64,000 nucleotides of DNA. Source: Marixanthomonas sp. SCSIO 43207 (lineage in GTDB: Bacteria > Bacteroidota > Bacteroidia > Flavobacteriales > Flavobacteriaceae). Below the pieces are notes generated by a model. That model did not search any database. It worked only from the letters and a program-made list of their open reading frames with translations, and was not told the origin of the DNA. Both the position numbers and the translations under genes were made by a program. The stretch spans positions 2,056,001 to 2,120,000 of the forward strand of contig NZ_CP063203.1 in the NCBI RefSeq assembly GCF_019904255.1. Direction: 5' to 3'. Shown piece by piece: positions 24,969 through 34,923 of the stretch (within the stretch, counting starts at the first letter, position 1; each line of letters opens with the position of its first letter).

Positions 24969-26212
24969 GAAGTTTTAATAAATTTTAAAGGTTTTTTTAC
25001 CAAGTTAGATTTCAGATAATAGATTCCGTTTGAAAGATTGGGTAATGCAATGTCAATCTTTTTTTCTGAAGGATATATTGTACGTTCATAAACCTTTTGT
25101 CCCAAAACATTATAAATAGTAAGTTGTGTTTTTTCTGAAATTGACTCGTTTAAATGTACAGTTAAAAATGTGGTAACTAAAGTATTTTCTAATTGAATTT
25201 GATTTTCATTTGTAACAAAAACTGTATTGCTCAAAACAATGTCTTGATTGGTTTCTAGCTCCATAAACACTGGAAGGTGATCACTCATATTGTATAAATT
25301 TTCTCTCAAAGTTTCTGAAAACACTCCCGAACAGTCTTCACTATTTACACTATTGTTAAAACAGTTACCGTTATTACCAACCGTTTTATAAGAGTCTTCA
25401 ATATAACGCAATTTTGGGTTGTTGAGCATATTTTCTGAAATAAGAATAAAATCAAAACGGTCATCCATACCACCACCAGAACCAGCATTAAAAGGACCAG
25501 AGCTTATTCTTGTGCTTTGAGTATGAACCGCTTGAAAACTTGAGTTGTTATGCCAATCTCCCGGTGTATTGATTGGGTCTACCATCTTAATAGCGTTAGT
25601 AGGGTCTAATAATTCTTGGTAAGCAGGTTCAGCAGAAGTGTAAAGATTTAAATCACCAGCAAAAATAACAAACGAATTTGGGTCTAGTGTTTCAAGTTTT
25701 TCAGTAAACTCTTGTACCATTTGTAATCGTTTTATTTCATTTTGATTGCCGGTACTGGCTTTAAGGTGTGTGACAAAAATTTCAATTTTTAATGGATTGG
25801 TTTCTTCATCTGTTGTCTTTGCTTGTAATGTATATCTATTAATATCTCTTACAAACGTTCTTATGATTTCAGAAGAAACTAATGAAAACTTCTTTTTCTT
25901 AAAAAAAATTAATTGTTGTAATTCTGAAAGACCTGATTGATTTTCTACAAATGGTGCATTTAAATAATTAAAGCCTTCGTCATTTAATGAAACATTTAAT
26001 AAAGCATTGGCTCCCTCAACTGTTTGCAGTTCACAAACCATAAAAATATCTGGATCATACTCATTGAGTATGTCTTTAAGTATGGTAGATCTATTTGCAG
26101 GAAGCGCTTCGGGAAAATCTAATAAATTGTAGAACATTGTTTTTATAGTGCTTTGAGAAAAAGCACTGTTGCATACTAATAGTAAAACAATGTAAAACAG
26201 CTTTTTAAACAT
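24965..26212 (-). CDS. T9SS-secreted endonuclease/exonuclease/phosphatase-fold protein
   Basis: A 415-residue protein with the signal peptide MFKKLFYIVLLLVCNSAFSQ. The EEP domain (about 22-315) shows DIFMVCELQT (metal-binding Glu), FVTHLKAS, FVIFAGDLNLY and a final MSDHLPVF with the catalytic Asp-His. The last ~75 residues are a T9SS sorting domain (LTIYNVLGQKVYERTI ... SNGIYYLKS). It probably cuts extracellular nucleic acids or phosphoesters. It follows the LOG gene by 21 bases and overlaps the M1-like gene by 4, so these three are surely one transcript. Confidence 0.9.
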   Translation of the reverse strand: MFKKLFYIVLLLVCNSAFSQSTIKTMFYNLLDFPEALPANRSTILKDILNEYDPDIFMVCELQTVEGANALLNVSLNDEGFNYLNAPFVENQSGLSELQQLIFFKKKKFSLVSSEIIRTFVRDINRYTLQAKTTDEETNPLKIEIFVTHLKASTGNQNEIKRLQMVQEFTEKLETLDPNSFVIFAGDLNLYTSAEPAYQELLDPTNAIKMVDPINTPGDWHNNSSFQAVHTQSTRISSGPFNAGSGGGMDDRFDFILISENMLNNPKLRYIEDSYKTVGNNGNCFNNSVNSEDCSGVFSETLRENLYNMSDHLPVFMELETNQDIVLSNTVFVTNENQIQLENTLVTTFLTVHLNESISEKTQLTIYNVLGQKVYERTIYPSEKKIDIALPNLSNGIYYLKSNLVKKPLKFIKTS

Positions 26213-26233
26213 AATGTGGGGATACTGTTTGTA

Positions 26234-26923
26234 TTAGAAATTAGGACTAAGATTATACTCTTCGTAGAAGTTGTTTAAAATTTCAAGTACTTCATCTTCG
26301 TGGTCAACAATGTGAACTAAGTCTAAATCTTCAGGGCTTACATTGTTATTAGCTTCAAGAAGGGTGTCTTTTACCCAATCCCATAAACCGCTCCAAAATT
26401 TAGATCCTACTAGTATTAAAGGGAATTTATCAATTTTGTGGGTTTGAATAAGCGTTAAAGCTTCAAAAAATTCATCTAATGTTCCAAAACCACCGGGCAT
26501 AACTACAAACCCTTGTGAATACTTTACAAACATAACTTTTCTTACAAAAAAGTAATCAAAATCAATGCTTTTGTCACTATCAATGTAAGGGTTGTCGTGC
26601 TGCTCAAAAGGGAGAGTGATATTAAGCCCTACCGAGGTTCCGCCGGCTAAATGAGCTCCTTTGTTACCGGCTTCCATAATACCGGGACCACCGCCAGTTA
26701 TTACACCATATCCATTGTTTGTTATTTTTTCTGCAATACGCTCTGCTAGTTTATAATATTCGTGATCTGGCTTTGTTCTGGCCGAACCAAAAATGGAAAC
26801 ACAAGGCCCAATTCGGCTTAATTTTTCATATCCATTTACAAACTCTCCCATAATTTTGAAAATAGCCCAAGAGTCGTTTGTTTTTACTAAGTTCCAGTTT
26901 TTATTTTTCTGTTCGTTTCTCAT
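26234..26923 (-). CDS. LOG family protein (TIGR00730 type)
   Basis: A 229-residue Rossmann-fold protein with the LOG signature PGGFGTLDEFFEALTLIQT and the upstream GVITGGGPGIMEAGNKGA. LOG enzymes remove ribose-5-phosphate from nucleoside monophosphates such as cytokinin nucleotides or AMP. In bacteria they act in nucleotide or purine turnover. Cytoplasmic. It sits 69 bases downstream of uvrA and before the EEP gene on the same strand. Confidence 0.92.
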   Translation of the reverse strand: MRNEQKNKNWNLVKTNDSWAIFKIMGEFVNGYEKLSRIGPCVSIFGSARTKPDHEYYKLAERIAEKITNNGYGVITGGGPGIMEAGNKGAHLAGGTSVGLNITLPFEQHDNPYIDSDKSIDFDYFFVRKVMFVKYSQGFVVMPGGFGTLDEFFEALTLIQTHKIDKFPLILVGSKFWSGLWDWVKDTLLEANNNVSPEDLDLVHIVDHEDEVLEILNNFYEEYNLSPNF

Positions 26924-26992
26924 GTTATCTGTAATTAGTGTTTTTATAAATGATCGTTACTGAAACACTTTTTTTAGTTACGTTTTACTACT

Positions 26993-29827
26993 TTACGAAT
27001 GTAATTCTTTTTTAAGAAAACGTGCGGTATGGCTTTTTTTGTTTTTGCTTACTTCTTCTGGAGTACCTGTTGTGAGTACTTTCCCACCATTTTTACCTCC
27101 TTCAGGACCAATATCGATAATATGATCTACTACTTTAATAACATCTAGGTTATGCTCGATAATTAAAACGGTATTTCCTTTTTTTACCAAACGATTTAAT
27201 ACCAGCATAAGCACTCTAATGTCTTCAAAATGTAAACCGGTTGTAGGTTCATCTAGAATATAAAATGTGTTTCCTGTGTCACGTTTTGAAAGTTCTGTAG
27301 CCAGCTTTATACGTTGTGCTTCACCTCCAGAAAGTGTGGTAGATTGTTGCCCCAGAGTAATATATCCTAAACCAACATCTTGAATAGTTTTTAACTTTCT
27401 GTAGATTTTTGGAATATGTTCAAAAAACTCACAGGCTTCATTAATCGTCATACTTAGCACATCATAAATGGAGTTGCCTTTGTATCTTATCTCTAGTGTT
27501 TCTCTGTTAAATCGTTTTCCTTGACACGTTTCACATTCTACATACACGTCTGGTAGAAAGTTCATTTCAATTACCTTTAAACCGGCACCTTTACACGTTT
27601 CACAGCGTCCGCCTTTTACATTAAAACTAAAACGTCCCGGTTTATAACCACGTATCATGGATTCGGGTATTTTTGCAAATAAACTGCGTATTTCTGAAAA
27701 AACACCGGTATACGTCGCAGGATTGGAGCGTGGAGTACGACCAATAGGAGATTGATTAATGTCAATCACTTTATCAATATGCTTCAGGCCTTCAATCTTT
27801 TTGTAAGGCATTGGCTTTTTTACACCATTATAAATTTCGGCATTCAAAATAGGGTAGAGGGTTTCATTAATTAAAGTAGATTTACCACTTCCTGAAACGC
27901 CGGTAACCCCAATCATTTTACCAAGCGGAAACTCAACAGTTACATTTTTTAAATTGTTTCCTGAAGCGCCATACAGCTTTAATACTTCACCATTTCCTTC
28001 TCTTCTCTTCTTCGGAATTTCTATTTCTTTACTTCCGTTCAGATATTCGGCGGTTAACGTTTTGTGAGTTAAAATATCTGAAGGAGTTCCTTCTGAAACA
28101 ATTGTACCACCGTGTTTTCCGGCCGCCGGTCCTATATCAATTACATAATCGGCACTTTCAATCATTTCTTTATCGTGCTCTACAACAATAACAGAGTTTC
28201 CTATATCTCGAAGCGAAACAAGGGAGTCTATTAACTTTTGATTATCGCGTTGATGCAAACCAATGCTGGGCTCGTCTAGAATGTATAATACTCCTACCAA
28301 CTGAGAACCAATTTGTGTAGCTAGTCTTATGCGCTGTGCTTCTCCTCCAGAAAGTGATTTTGAGCTCCGGTCAAGTGCCAAATAGGTAAGACCTACATCG
28401 ACTAAAAATTGAATACGTGTGCGAACTTCTTTAATAATTTCTGAAGCAATTTTAAGCTGCGTTTTGCTTAATTCTGACTCTAAATTTTCAAACCAACTTG
28501 CAAGTTCAATGATGTCCATTTGAGCAAGTTCGGCTATGCTTTTATCATTAACCTTAAAGTATAAGGATTCTTTTCGCAGTCGGCTGCCTTCACATTCTGG
28601 ACATACCACTTTATCCATATATTCTTTTGCCCAACGGCGTAAAGAGCGTGATTCGTTGGCTTCAAAAGTATTTTGGAGGAAGGTGGCAACGCCTTCAAAA
28701 TCAATTTTATATTTTCGGGTAATTCCCAATGTTTTTGAATCAACCTCAAATGCAGAATTACCACCGTAAAATATCATTTTTTTGGCCTCATCTGGTATTT
28801 TGCTAAATGGATCGGTTAATTTAAAATCAAACTTTTGAGCGATTAATTCTAATTGTTTAAAAACCCAATTTTTCTTTTGGGGTCCGTGAGGTGCTAAAGC
28901 TCCTTTTTTAATAGAAAGGCTTTCGTCTGGTACAATTTTTTTAAGATTTACTTCATACAAAGTACCTAGTCCTTTACAGTTGGGGCACATTCCTTTTGGT
29001 GAATTAAAAGAAAAGTTATTGGGCTCAGGATTTGGGTATGAAATTCCTGTAGTTGGGCACATTAAAGACCGACTAAAAAACCTAGCTTCATTGGTTTCAT
29101 TGTCAAGTACCATTAACACATCATCGCCGTGATACATTGCTGTATTGATAGTCTCACTAAGACGTTTGCTATGTTCAGTTTCAGAAGAAACTTTAAGTCT
29201 ATCAATAACAATTTCAATATCGTGCGTTTTATACCGATCAATGCGCATGCCTTTGACAATATCATTTATCTCACCATCTACTCGCACTTTAACAAAACCT
29301 TGTTTGCCTATCTGTTCAAAAAGCTCACGATAATGTCCTTTTCTTGAACGAATTACAGGAGCCAAGACACTTACTTTTTTTCCGTCAAACTCTTCTAAAA
29401 TAAGGCTCTTTATTTGCTCATCACTATAACTCACCATTTTTTCACCCGTGTTATAACTGTAAGCATCACTAGCGCGTGCATAGAGCAACCGTAAAAAGTC
29501 ATAAATTTCAGTAATGGTACCCACGGTAGATCGTGGGCTTTTACTAGTTGTTTTTTGCTCAATAGCAATAACCGGTGAGAGACCTTCAATTTTGTCAACA
29601 TCTGGTCTTTCTAGATTTCCTAAAAATTGACGTGCATATGCCGAAAAGGTTTCTATATAACGACGTTGTCCTTCTGCATAAATAGTGTCAAAGGCTAATG
29701 AAGATTTTCCGCTTCCGGAAAGGCCTGTAATTACTACTAATTTTTCTCTGGGGATTTTAACATCTATGTCCTTTAAATTATGAACTCTTGCCCCTAAAAC
29801 CTCAATAAAATCTTCATTTTTTGTCAT
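26993..29827 (-). CDS. uvrA: Excinuclease ABC subunit A
   Basis: DNA damage sensor of nucleotide excision repair. The 944-residue protein starts at the ATG at 29827 ([19 protein letters not shown]). A TTG three codons earlier lies inside the promoter element. Two ABC ATPase halves are seen, each with a Walker A (GLSGSGKSS and GVSGSGKST) and an LSGGEAQRI signature. Zinc-binding CxxC pairs are [16 protein letters not shown] and [17 protein letters not shown] promoter-like TACCTTTG ends 6 bases before the start. Confidence 0.99.
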   Translation of the reverse strand: MTKNEDFIEVLGARVHNLKDIDVKIPREKLVVITGLSGSGKSSLAFDTIYAEGQRRYIETFSAYARQFLGNLERPDVDKIEGLSPVIAIEQKTTSKSPRSTVGTITEIYDFLRLLYARASDAYSYNTGEKMVSYSDEQIKSLILEEFDGKKVSVLAPVIRSRKGHYRELFEQIGKQGFVKVRVDGEINDIVKGMRIDRYKTHDIEIVIDRLKVSSETEHSKRLSETINTAMYHGDDVLMVLDNETNEARFFSRSLMCPTTGISYPNPEPNNFSFNSPKGMCPNCKGLGTLYEVNLKKIVPDESLSIKKGALAPHGPQKKNWVFKQLELIAQKFDFKLTDPFSKIPDEAKKMIFYGGNSAFEVDSKTLGITRKYKIDFEGVATFLQNTFEANESRSLRRWAKEYMDKVVCPECEGSRLRKESLYFKVNDKSIAELAQMDIIELASWFENLESELSKTQLKIASEIIKEVRTRIQFLVDVGLTYLALDRSSKSLSGGEAQRIRLATQIGSQLVGVLYILDEPSIGLHQRDNQKLIDSLVSLRDIGNSVIVVEHDKEMIESADYVIDIGPAAGKHGGTIVSEGTPSDILTHKTLTAEYLNGSKEIEIPKKRREGNGEVLKLYGASGNNLKNVTVEFPLGKMIGVTGVSGSGKSTLINETLYPILNAEIYNGVKKPMPYKKIEGLKHIDKVIDINQSPIGRTPRSNPATYTGVFSEIRSLFAKIPESMIRGYKPGRFSFNVKGGRCETCKGAGLKVIEMNFLPDVYVECETCQGKRFNRETLEIRYKGNSIYDVLSMTINEACEFFEHIPKIYRKLKTIQDVGLGYITLGQQSTTLSGGEAQRIKLATELSKRDTGNTFYILDEPTTGLHFEDIRVLMLVLNRLVKKGNTVLIIEHNLDVIKVVDHIIDIGPEGGKNGGKVLTTGTPEEVSKNKKSHTARFLKKELHS

Positions 29828-29833
29828 AGTTTG

Positions 29834-29841
29834 CAAAGGTA
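29834..29841 (-). promoter_or_regulatory. TAnnTTTG element just before uvrA
   Basis: TACCTTTG on the minus strand ends 6 bases before the uvrA ATG. A TTG lies at 29868-29866, 24 bp upstream, one base outside the usual spacer range. The arrangement predicts a leaderless or nearly leaderless mRNA, as at menD and the CvfB-like gene. Confidence 0.45.
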
Positions 29842-29914
29842 CTCATTTGCAATGATATTTTTGAACAACTCTTTACTTGACTATATTGTTTTTTGCTTAC
29901 TAATTTATAGTCAA

Positions 29915-30928
29915 TTAGTCATTTACAATCTTGTTTAAAAATCTGAAAAAAGTAGTGCTGATAAAGAAAATTAAACTAATCACAAACGCATAGCAAACTA
30001 CCAAAAATAGAATGCTAAGGTTTACTAGTACATATATTAGAGGAAGTAACACTCCAAAAAAGACCAATAAAAGCAGTAAAACATATAAGTATCGCGTTAA
30101 AGAAGGTAAGCTCTCTGATGATTTTTCTTGAATTTGATATAGCTTAGGTATAACTTCGTTACTGATATACTCTCCCAACTTTGAAAGAAAAACTTCATTA
30201 AAAGAAGAGTCTTCAAATGTTTTGTTATCGATAGAGTTGGCTAGTGTCATAATTTTTTCTTGATGCCGCTCATAGACAGCATCAAGATCTAAAGCGTCTT
30301 TATAAGCTCCATATTTATACCCAAAAAAGTACCATAAACCAGAACCACATTTGTGTTCTAGCCACTTTTGTACCAATTCTTTTTTATAAATATCTGGTTT
30401 TAAAATAGTCTCCGGAATTTGTTTTTGTTTGGCATCGGTGAGTAATAAAGATTTTAATTCTAGATATAAATTTTCAGTACCGGCATAATTATTTTTTTCT
30501 TGCAGAAACTCAATAGCCAACTTTGATTTTCCTTTATAAAACTCCTTAACCTGAAAAAAGGTTAATCCAGAAAACTCTTCATCTATGTATTCTTTTAATC
30601 CCGGTAACCATATTTTTGAACGCACCAAAATCTCAATGATTTCTCTAAAATCATGCATTTTTTGATTAATTCGTTCTAGGCTGCCCAACTCAAAGCGTTT
30701 GTTTTTCTTTAAACTAATTGCAAAAAGTACCAAGCTTATCATTATAAAAACCGAAAGCACGCCGCTTATACCAATAAAGAGAGAGACTAGATCTTGTAAT
30801 TTTTGCTCAAACTGAGGTGTGAAAGAAATTTTTTGCCATAACACAAAAATTAGCCCAATGCAAAGTAACCCGCTAAATACCAAAGGTATGAGGGTGTACA
30901 AATCTTTAAGAAAAGATTTTTTCTTCAT
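29915..30928 (-). CDS. Membrane protein of unknown function
   Basis: A 337-residue protein I do not recognise. Two hydrophobic segments lie near the N-terminus (about 12-33 and 46-70) and two near the C-terminus (about 280-303 and 305-330). About 200 soluble, helix-rich residues lie between them, including a Trp/Gly-rich spot (CGSGLWYFFGYKYGAYKDALD). The two-plus-two layout would put the middle on one side of the membrane. The end is basic. It lies upstream of uvrA on the same strand but is separated by the uvrA promoter region. Confidence 0.7.
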   Translation of the reverse strand: MKKKSFLKDLYTLIPLVFSGLLCIGLIFVLWQKISFTPQFEQKLQDLVSLFIGISGVLSVFIMISLVLFAISLKKNKRFELGSLERINQKMHDFREIIEILVRSKIWLPGLKEYIDEEFSGLTFFQVKEFYKGKSKLAIEFLQEKNNYAGTENLYLELKSLLLTDAKQKQIPETILKPDIYKKELVQKWLEHKCGSGLWYFFGYKYGAYKDALDLDAVYERHQEKIMTLANSIDNKTFEDSSFNEVFLSKLGEYISNEVIPKLYQIQEKSSESLPSLTRYLYVLLLLLVFFGVLLPLIYVLVNLSILFLVVCYAFVISLIFFISTTFFRFLNKIVND

Positions 30929-31166
30929 AGGCTTTTGTTATATAACATCAAATTTTCTAAAAAAGCCAATAGAGGATTAAAGCACAACAGTTGCTTGATT
31001 ATCTGAAACAGTAAATTAATTGCAAATGTTTTATTGAAATAGTGAGCTCCCCAGCCTTTAAAAATTGTTGTTTAACACTCTCAAAATTAACTAATTTTCC
31101 TACAAGATGTAGTAAAATACTTACATTTCGATGTAGCGCTTGAAAGTGCCGATTAAGTGCAATTTT

Positions 31167-32882
31167 TTAGAAGCCAATTGCTGTGTCGTCTCCTCTTTTA
31201 TCAGCTCCACCTTGTAATTTGCCGTTGGATTGTAGTAAAATAGCATCAACTTTTCCAATCACGGGAGCTCTCTCTTTGTTGATGATATATCCCTTTTGCT
31301 CAAGACTATCCAATAGTTTTTCAGAGAATCCATTTTCTTCTACACGTATTTCATCTGGCAGCCATTGATGATGAAAACGGGGTGCATTAACAGCTTCTTG
31401 CATATTCATATCAAAGGCAGAAACATTTAATATAGTTTGCAACACCGAAGTAATAATAGTAGAGCCACCTGGTGTTCCTACAGTCATCCATAAACTATCA
31501 TTTTTTTCAATTATAGTAGGAGTCATAGAGCTCAACATCCTTTTTTGGGGTGCAATTGCATTTGCTTCACCACCAATTAATCCAAACATATTTGGTTCTC
31601 CCGGCTTAGCACTAAAATCATCCATTTCATTGTTTAAGAAAAACCCTAATTCTTTAATATACAGTTTAGATCCAAATGCAGCATTTAATGTTGTGGTTAC
31701 TGCTACAGCATTCCCTAATTGATCAACAATTGAGTAATGTGTGGTCTCTGTGCTTTCTTTACCTAGTAAAGTTCCTGGCGCAATTTCAGAAGATGCTGTT
31801 GCTGCATCAAATGAAAAGTTTTGCATTCTTTTTTTAGCATACGGTTTTGACAAAAGAGAATCTACAGGGATACTTACAAAGTCAGGGTCACCTAAATAAT
31901 GACTTCTATCTGCATATGCGCGTTTTTCTGCTTCGGTGAGTAATTGAATGTATTGTGTCGAATTATGACCGTAGTTTGCAATGGGGTAGGGTTCAATCAT
32001 GTTTAAAATTTGTCCTAGAACGATTCCGCCACTTGAAGGTGGCCCCATAGATATTATTTTTAAATCGTGAAACTTAAAAATTACAGGTTCGCGCCATTCA
32101 GCTTCATAGTTTTCAAGATCTTCAAGAGTTAAAATTCCGTTTTTCTTTTTAATGTATTCAATTAGAGTGTGTGCTGTTTCACCATTATAAAACTCTTCTC
32201 TTCCGTTTTTTACAATTCTATTTAAAGTCTTTGCCAGGGCTTTATTTTTTAAGGTGTCTCCTGCATGGTAGGTTTTAGTATAAATAGAAGGCTCTCCATT
32301 AACTTTTTCAAACTCTTCTGCATATTTTTGAAACCGTTTTGCTTGACTTTCTGTAATTTCAAATCCATTATTAGCAAGGTTGATTACGGGTTCTAAAATT
32401 ACTTCTATAGGTAACGAACCTAACTTTTCATGTACAGCAAAAATTCCGGCAACAGTGCCCGGAACACCTACAGCCAGGCTACCTTTTTTGCTTTTTTCGG
32501 GTTGATAAACTCCGGTATTGTCTAGATACATATCACGAGAAGCAGCTTTTGGAGCTTTTTCTCTAAAATCAATACTTCCCAACTCACCATATTCCGTTCT
32601 GTATACTATAAACCCGCCTCCTCCCAGATTTCCTGCGTATGGATAAGTAACTGCCAGCGCCATTTCTGTAGCAATCATTGCGTCAAATGCATTTCCACCT
32701 TTTTTTAAAATTTCAACTCCAATTTTTGAAGCTTCTTTTCTAGCCGAAACGACCATAGCACTGTCTGCAAGGACTGGTTTTACTGGTTTTCTTTCAACTT
32801 TAAATGTTTTTTCGTGTAATTGAGTGGTTTCTTTACAAGCAAAAATTGCTAGTATGAATAGAAGCAAGGGGAGTTTTTTCAT
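31167..32882 (-). CDS. ggt: Gamma-glutamyltransferase
   Basis: Splits glutathione and other gamma-glutamyl compounds outside the cytoplasm. The 571-residue proenzyme has a lipoprotein signal peptide (MKKLPLLLFILAIFACKE; Cys16 as the lipid site). The large-subunit substrate motif NLGGGGFIVYRT is present. The autocatalytic Thr lies in STETTHYSIVDQ (about residue 380), followed by AVAVTTTLNAAFGSKL and the TPGGSTIITSVLQ stretch. Its start overlaps the stop of acpH by four bases, so the pair is co-transcribed. Confidence 0.95.
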   Translation of the reverse strand: MKKLPLLLFILAIFACKETTQLHEKTFKVERKPVKPVLADSAMVVSARKEASKIGVEILKKGGNAFDAMIATEMALAVTYPYAGNLGGGGFIVYRTEYGELGSIDFREKAPKAASRDMYLDNTGVYQPEKSKKGSLAVGVPGTVAGIFAVHEKLGSLPIEVILEPVINLANNGFEITESQAKRFQKYAEEFEKVNGEPSIYTKTYHAGDTLKNKALAKTLNRIVKNGREEFYNGETAHTLIEYIKKKNGILTLEDLENYEAEWREPVIFKFHDLKIISMGPPSSGGIVLGQILNMIEPYPIANYGHNSTQYIQLLTEAEKRAYADRSHYLGDPDFVSIPVDSLLSKPYAKKRMQNFSFDAATASSEIAPGTLLGKESTETTHYSIVDQLGNAVAVTTTLNAAFGSKLYIKELGFFLNNEMDDFSAKPGEPNMFGLIGGEANAIAPQKRMLSSMTPTIIEKNDSLWMTVGTPGGSTIITSVLQTILNVSAFDMNMQEAVNAPRFHHQWLPDEIRVEENGFSEKLLDSLEQKGYIINKERAPVIGKVDAILLQSNGKLQGGADKRGDDTAIGF

Positions 32883-33463
32883 AATTCTTTTAATTTTTCT
32901 TTTGAAAAGAGTATCAATTCATCAAAAAAAGAAGTGAATTCGGTTTCAAATTCGGTGTAATATTGTTTTAATTCTAGAACAGCAAAATTCATTTTTGATT
33001 TTCCTTTGGTACGTAAATTCATTTGTTCTAAAATGGTACTTATACCTTCTACCGTTGCATAGCTCAACAACCAATTATCTGCTATCATATAAGGCATCAT
33101 ACGTTGTATGCGGTTGGGTAACATGTCAAAATTTTTCTGAAGTAATTCATAAAAGTTTTCAACGTATTTTTCAAGTGATAAGTCGTGGTAGTGGTTCCAG
33201 TTTTTTGCTAAAAAGTGATCGTACAAAATATCAACAATCACACCGCTGTAATGACCATAATTTTGGTGAAGTCTGGCGGTACTTTGCTTTACTGTTGGGT
33301 GGCTGTCTGTATAGCTGTCAATACCGCGATGCAACAGAATACCTTTTTGTATTTGAGGCGGAAACTTCTTGTATTTTTTTCCTTTAATACCGTCAGCAAT
33401 AAAATTTCCAATGGTGATACCTTCATCTTCACCGGAAAGATAAATGTGGGCTAAAAAATTCAT
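32879..33463 (-). CDS. ACP phosphodiesterase (AcpH family)
   Basis: A 194-residue cytoplasmic protein of the ACP phosphodiesterase/DUF479 family, which removes phosphopantetheine from acyl carrier protein. The N-terminus MNFLAHIYLSGEDEGITIGNFIADGIKG is typical, followed by GILLHRGIDSYTDSHP and YSGVIVDILYDHFLAKNW, which carry the conserved His and Asp residues. It is the first gene of a two-gene unit with ggt. Confidence 0.9.
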   Translation of the reverse strand: MNFLAHIYLSGEDEGITIGNFIADGIKGKKYKKFPPQIQKGILLHRGIDSYTDSHPTVKQSTARLHQNYGHYSGVIVDILYDHFLAKNWNHYHDLSLEKYVENFYELLQKNFDMLPNRIQRMMPYMIADNWLLSYATVEGISTILEQMNLRTKGKSKMNFAVLELKQYYTEFETEFTSFFDELILFSKEKLKEL

Positions 33464-33510
33464 CGTTACAATTTACAAAATCATAACGTAGTAAAGCATC
33501 TTAAAAAAGG

Positions 33511-33518
33511 TATCTTTG
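33511..33518 (+). promoter_or_regulatory. TAnnTTTG element for the phosphohexomutase gene
   Basis: TATCTTTG lies 16 bases before the ATG at 33535, in the 71-bp divergent gap. No TTG is visible at normal -33 spacing. Confidence 0.5.
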
Positions 33519-33534
33519 TGTAAAAATTTAGTTC

Positions 33535-34923
33535 ATGACGTTAATAAAATCTATATCAGGAATACGAGGCACTATTGGTGGTGCGCAAAGTGAAAATTTA
33601 ACTCCCATTGATGCAGTAAAATATGCAGCAGCCTATGGAAGTTGGGTTAAAAAACAACGCAATAAAGATTCATATCGAGTTGTTGTGGGGCGTGATGCGC
33701 GTATTTCGGGAGAGATGATTCAACAATTGGTTATGAACACACTGGTAGGAATGGGCATTCACGTGATAGACCTTAATCTTTCTACTACACCTACAGTTGA
33801 AATGGCTGTAATGATGGAACATGCAGACGGAGGAATTATTTTAACAGCCAGCCACAATCCAAAACAGTGGAATGCTTTAAAGCTTTTGAATAAAGACGGA
33901 GAGTTTTTAAATGCAGAAGCAGGACAAGAAATTTTAGATATTGCTGAAGCTCAAAATATTAATTTTTCTGAAGTAGACGACCTTGGAAAAATTACTATTA
34001 ACGATTCATACATTGATTTACATATTGATGAAATTCTAGAACTACCTTTGGTAAATACTTCTGCCATCAAAAAGGCAAACTTTAAAGTAGTTGTCGATGG
34101 AGTTAATTCTACAGGAGGAATTGCTGTTCCTCTTCTTTTGGAAGCATTGGGCGTAGAGCCTATAAAATTATTCTGTGATCCTACAGGAGAGTTTCCACAC
34201 AATCCTGAACCTTTAAAAGAACACTTAACCGATCTTATGAAAAAGGTTGTCGAGGAGAATGCAGATTTTGGTATTGTTGTAGACCCAGATGTTGATAGGT
34301 TGGCATTTGTAGATGAAAAAGGAAATATGTTTGGTGAAGAATATACTTTGGTCGCTGTTGCAGATTATGTTTTGCAACACAATCCGGGTAACACAGTAAG
34401 TAATATGTCCTCTTCTCGTGCTTTACGTGATGTTACCGAAAAGTATACCGGTACATACACAGCTAGTGCCGTTGGTGAAGTGAATGTAGTTCAAAAAATG
34501 AAGGATACCAAAGCCATCATTGGTGGTGAAGGAAATGGAGGTGTTATTTATCCAGAACTACATTATGGGAGAGACAGCTTAGTTGGTATAGCTCTATTTT
34601 TAAGTCACTTGGCCGAAGAAAAAATTACTGTAAGTGAACTTCGTAAGCGCTACCCAAGTTATTTTATGAGTAAAAAGAAAATTGAACTTACACCAGAATT
34701 GGATGTGGATAAAATTTTAAAATCTATTGCAGATAAATATGCTTCAGAAGAAATTAATACGCTTGATGGAGTAAAAATAGATTTTGCTGAAAACTGGGTA
34801 CACCTACGTAAATCAAACACAGAACCAATCATTCGTATTTACACAGAAGGACCTTCTCAAAAAGATGCAGATGCTCTAGCAGAACGCTTTATAACAGAAT
34901 TAAAAGCAATAGCTACCGGTTAA
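33535..34923 (+). CDS. glmM: Phosphoglucosamine mutase (or related phosphohexomutase)
   Basis: A 462-residue alpha-D-phosphohexomutase that moves phosphate between C6 and C1 of a sugar. It has the active-site serine loop TASHNPKQWN (Ser106), the Mg-binding loop DPDVDRLAF (about 243), the sugar-binding GGEGNGG and the phosphate-binding RKSNTEPIIRIY. In flavobacteria proteins like this are usually assigned to glucosamine-6-phosphate for cell-wall UDP-GlcNAc. Glucose or mannose specificity cannot be excluded. Its stop overlaps the stop of the convergent acyltransferase gene by three bases. Confidence 0.9.
   Translation: MTLIKSISGIRGTIGGAQSENLTPIDAVKYAAAYGSWVKKQRNKDSYRVVVGRDARISGEMIQQLVMNTLVGMGIHVIDLNLSTTPTVEMAVMMEHADGGIILTASHNPKQWNALKLLNKDGEFLNAEAGQEILDIAEAQNINFSEVDDLGKITINDSYIDLHIDEILELPLVNTSAIKKANFKVVVDGVNSTGGIAVPLLLEALGVEPIKLFCDPTGEFPHNPEPLKEHLTDLMKKVVEENADFGIVVDPDVDRLAFVDEKGNMFGEEYTLVAVADYVLQHNPGNTVSNMSSSRALRDVTEKYTGTYTASAVGEVNVVQKMKDTKAIIGGEGNGGVIYPELHYGRDSLVGIALFLSHLAEEKITVSELRKRYPSYFMSKKKIELTPELDVDKILKSIADKYASEEINTLDGVKIDFAENWVHLRKSNTEPIIRIYTEGPSQKDADALAERFITELKAIATG

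Noticed and set aside
33215..33454. Plus-strand frames inside acpH
   Set aside because: They lie antisense to a well-supported gene and have no recognisable protein features.
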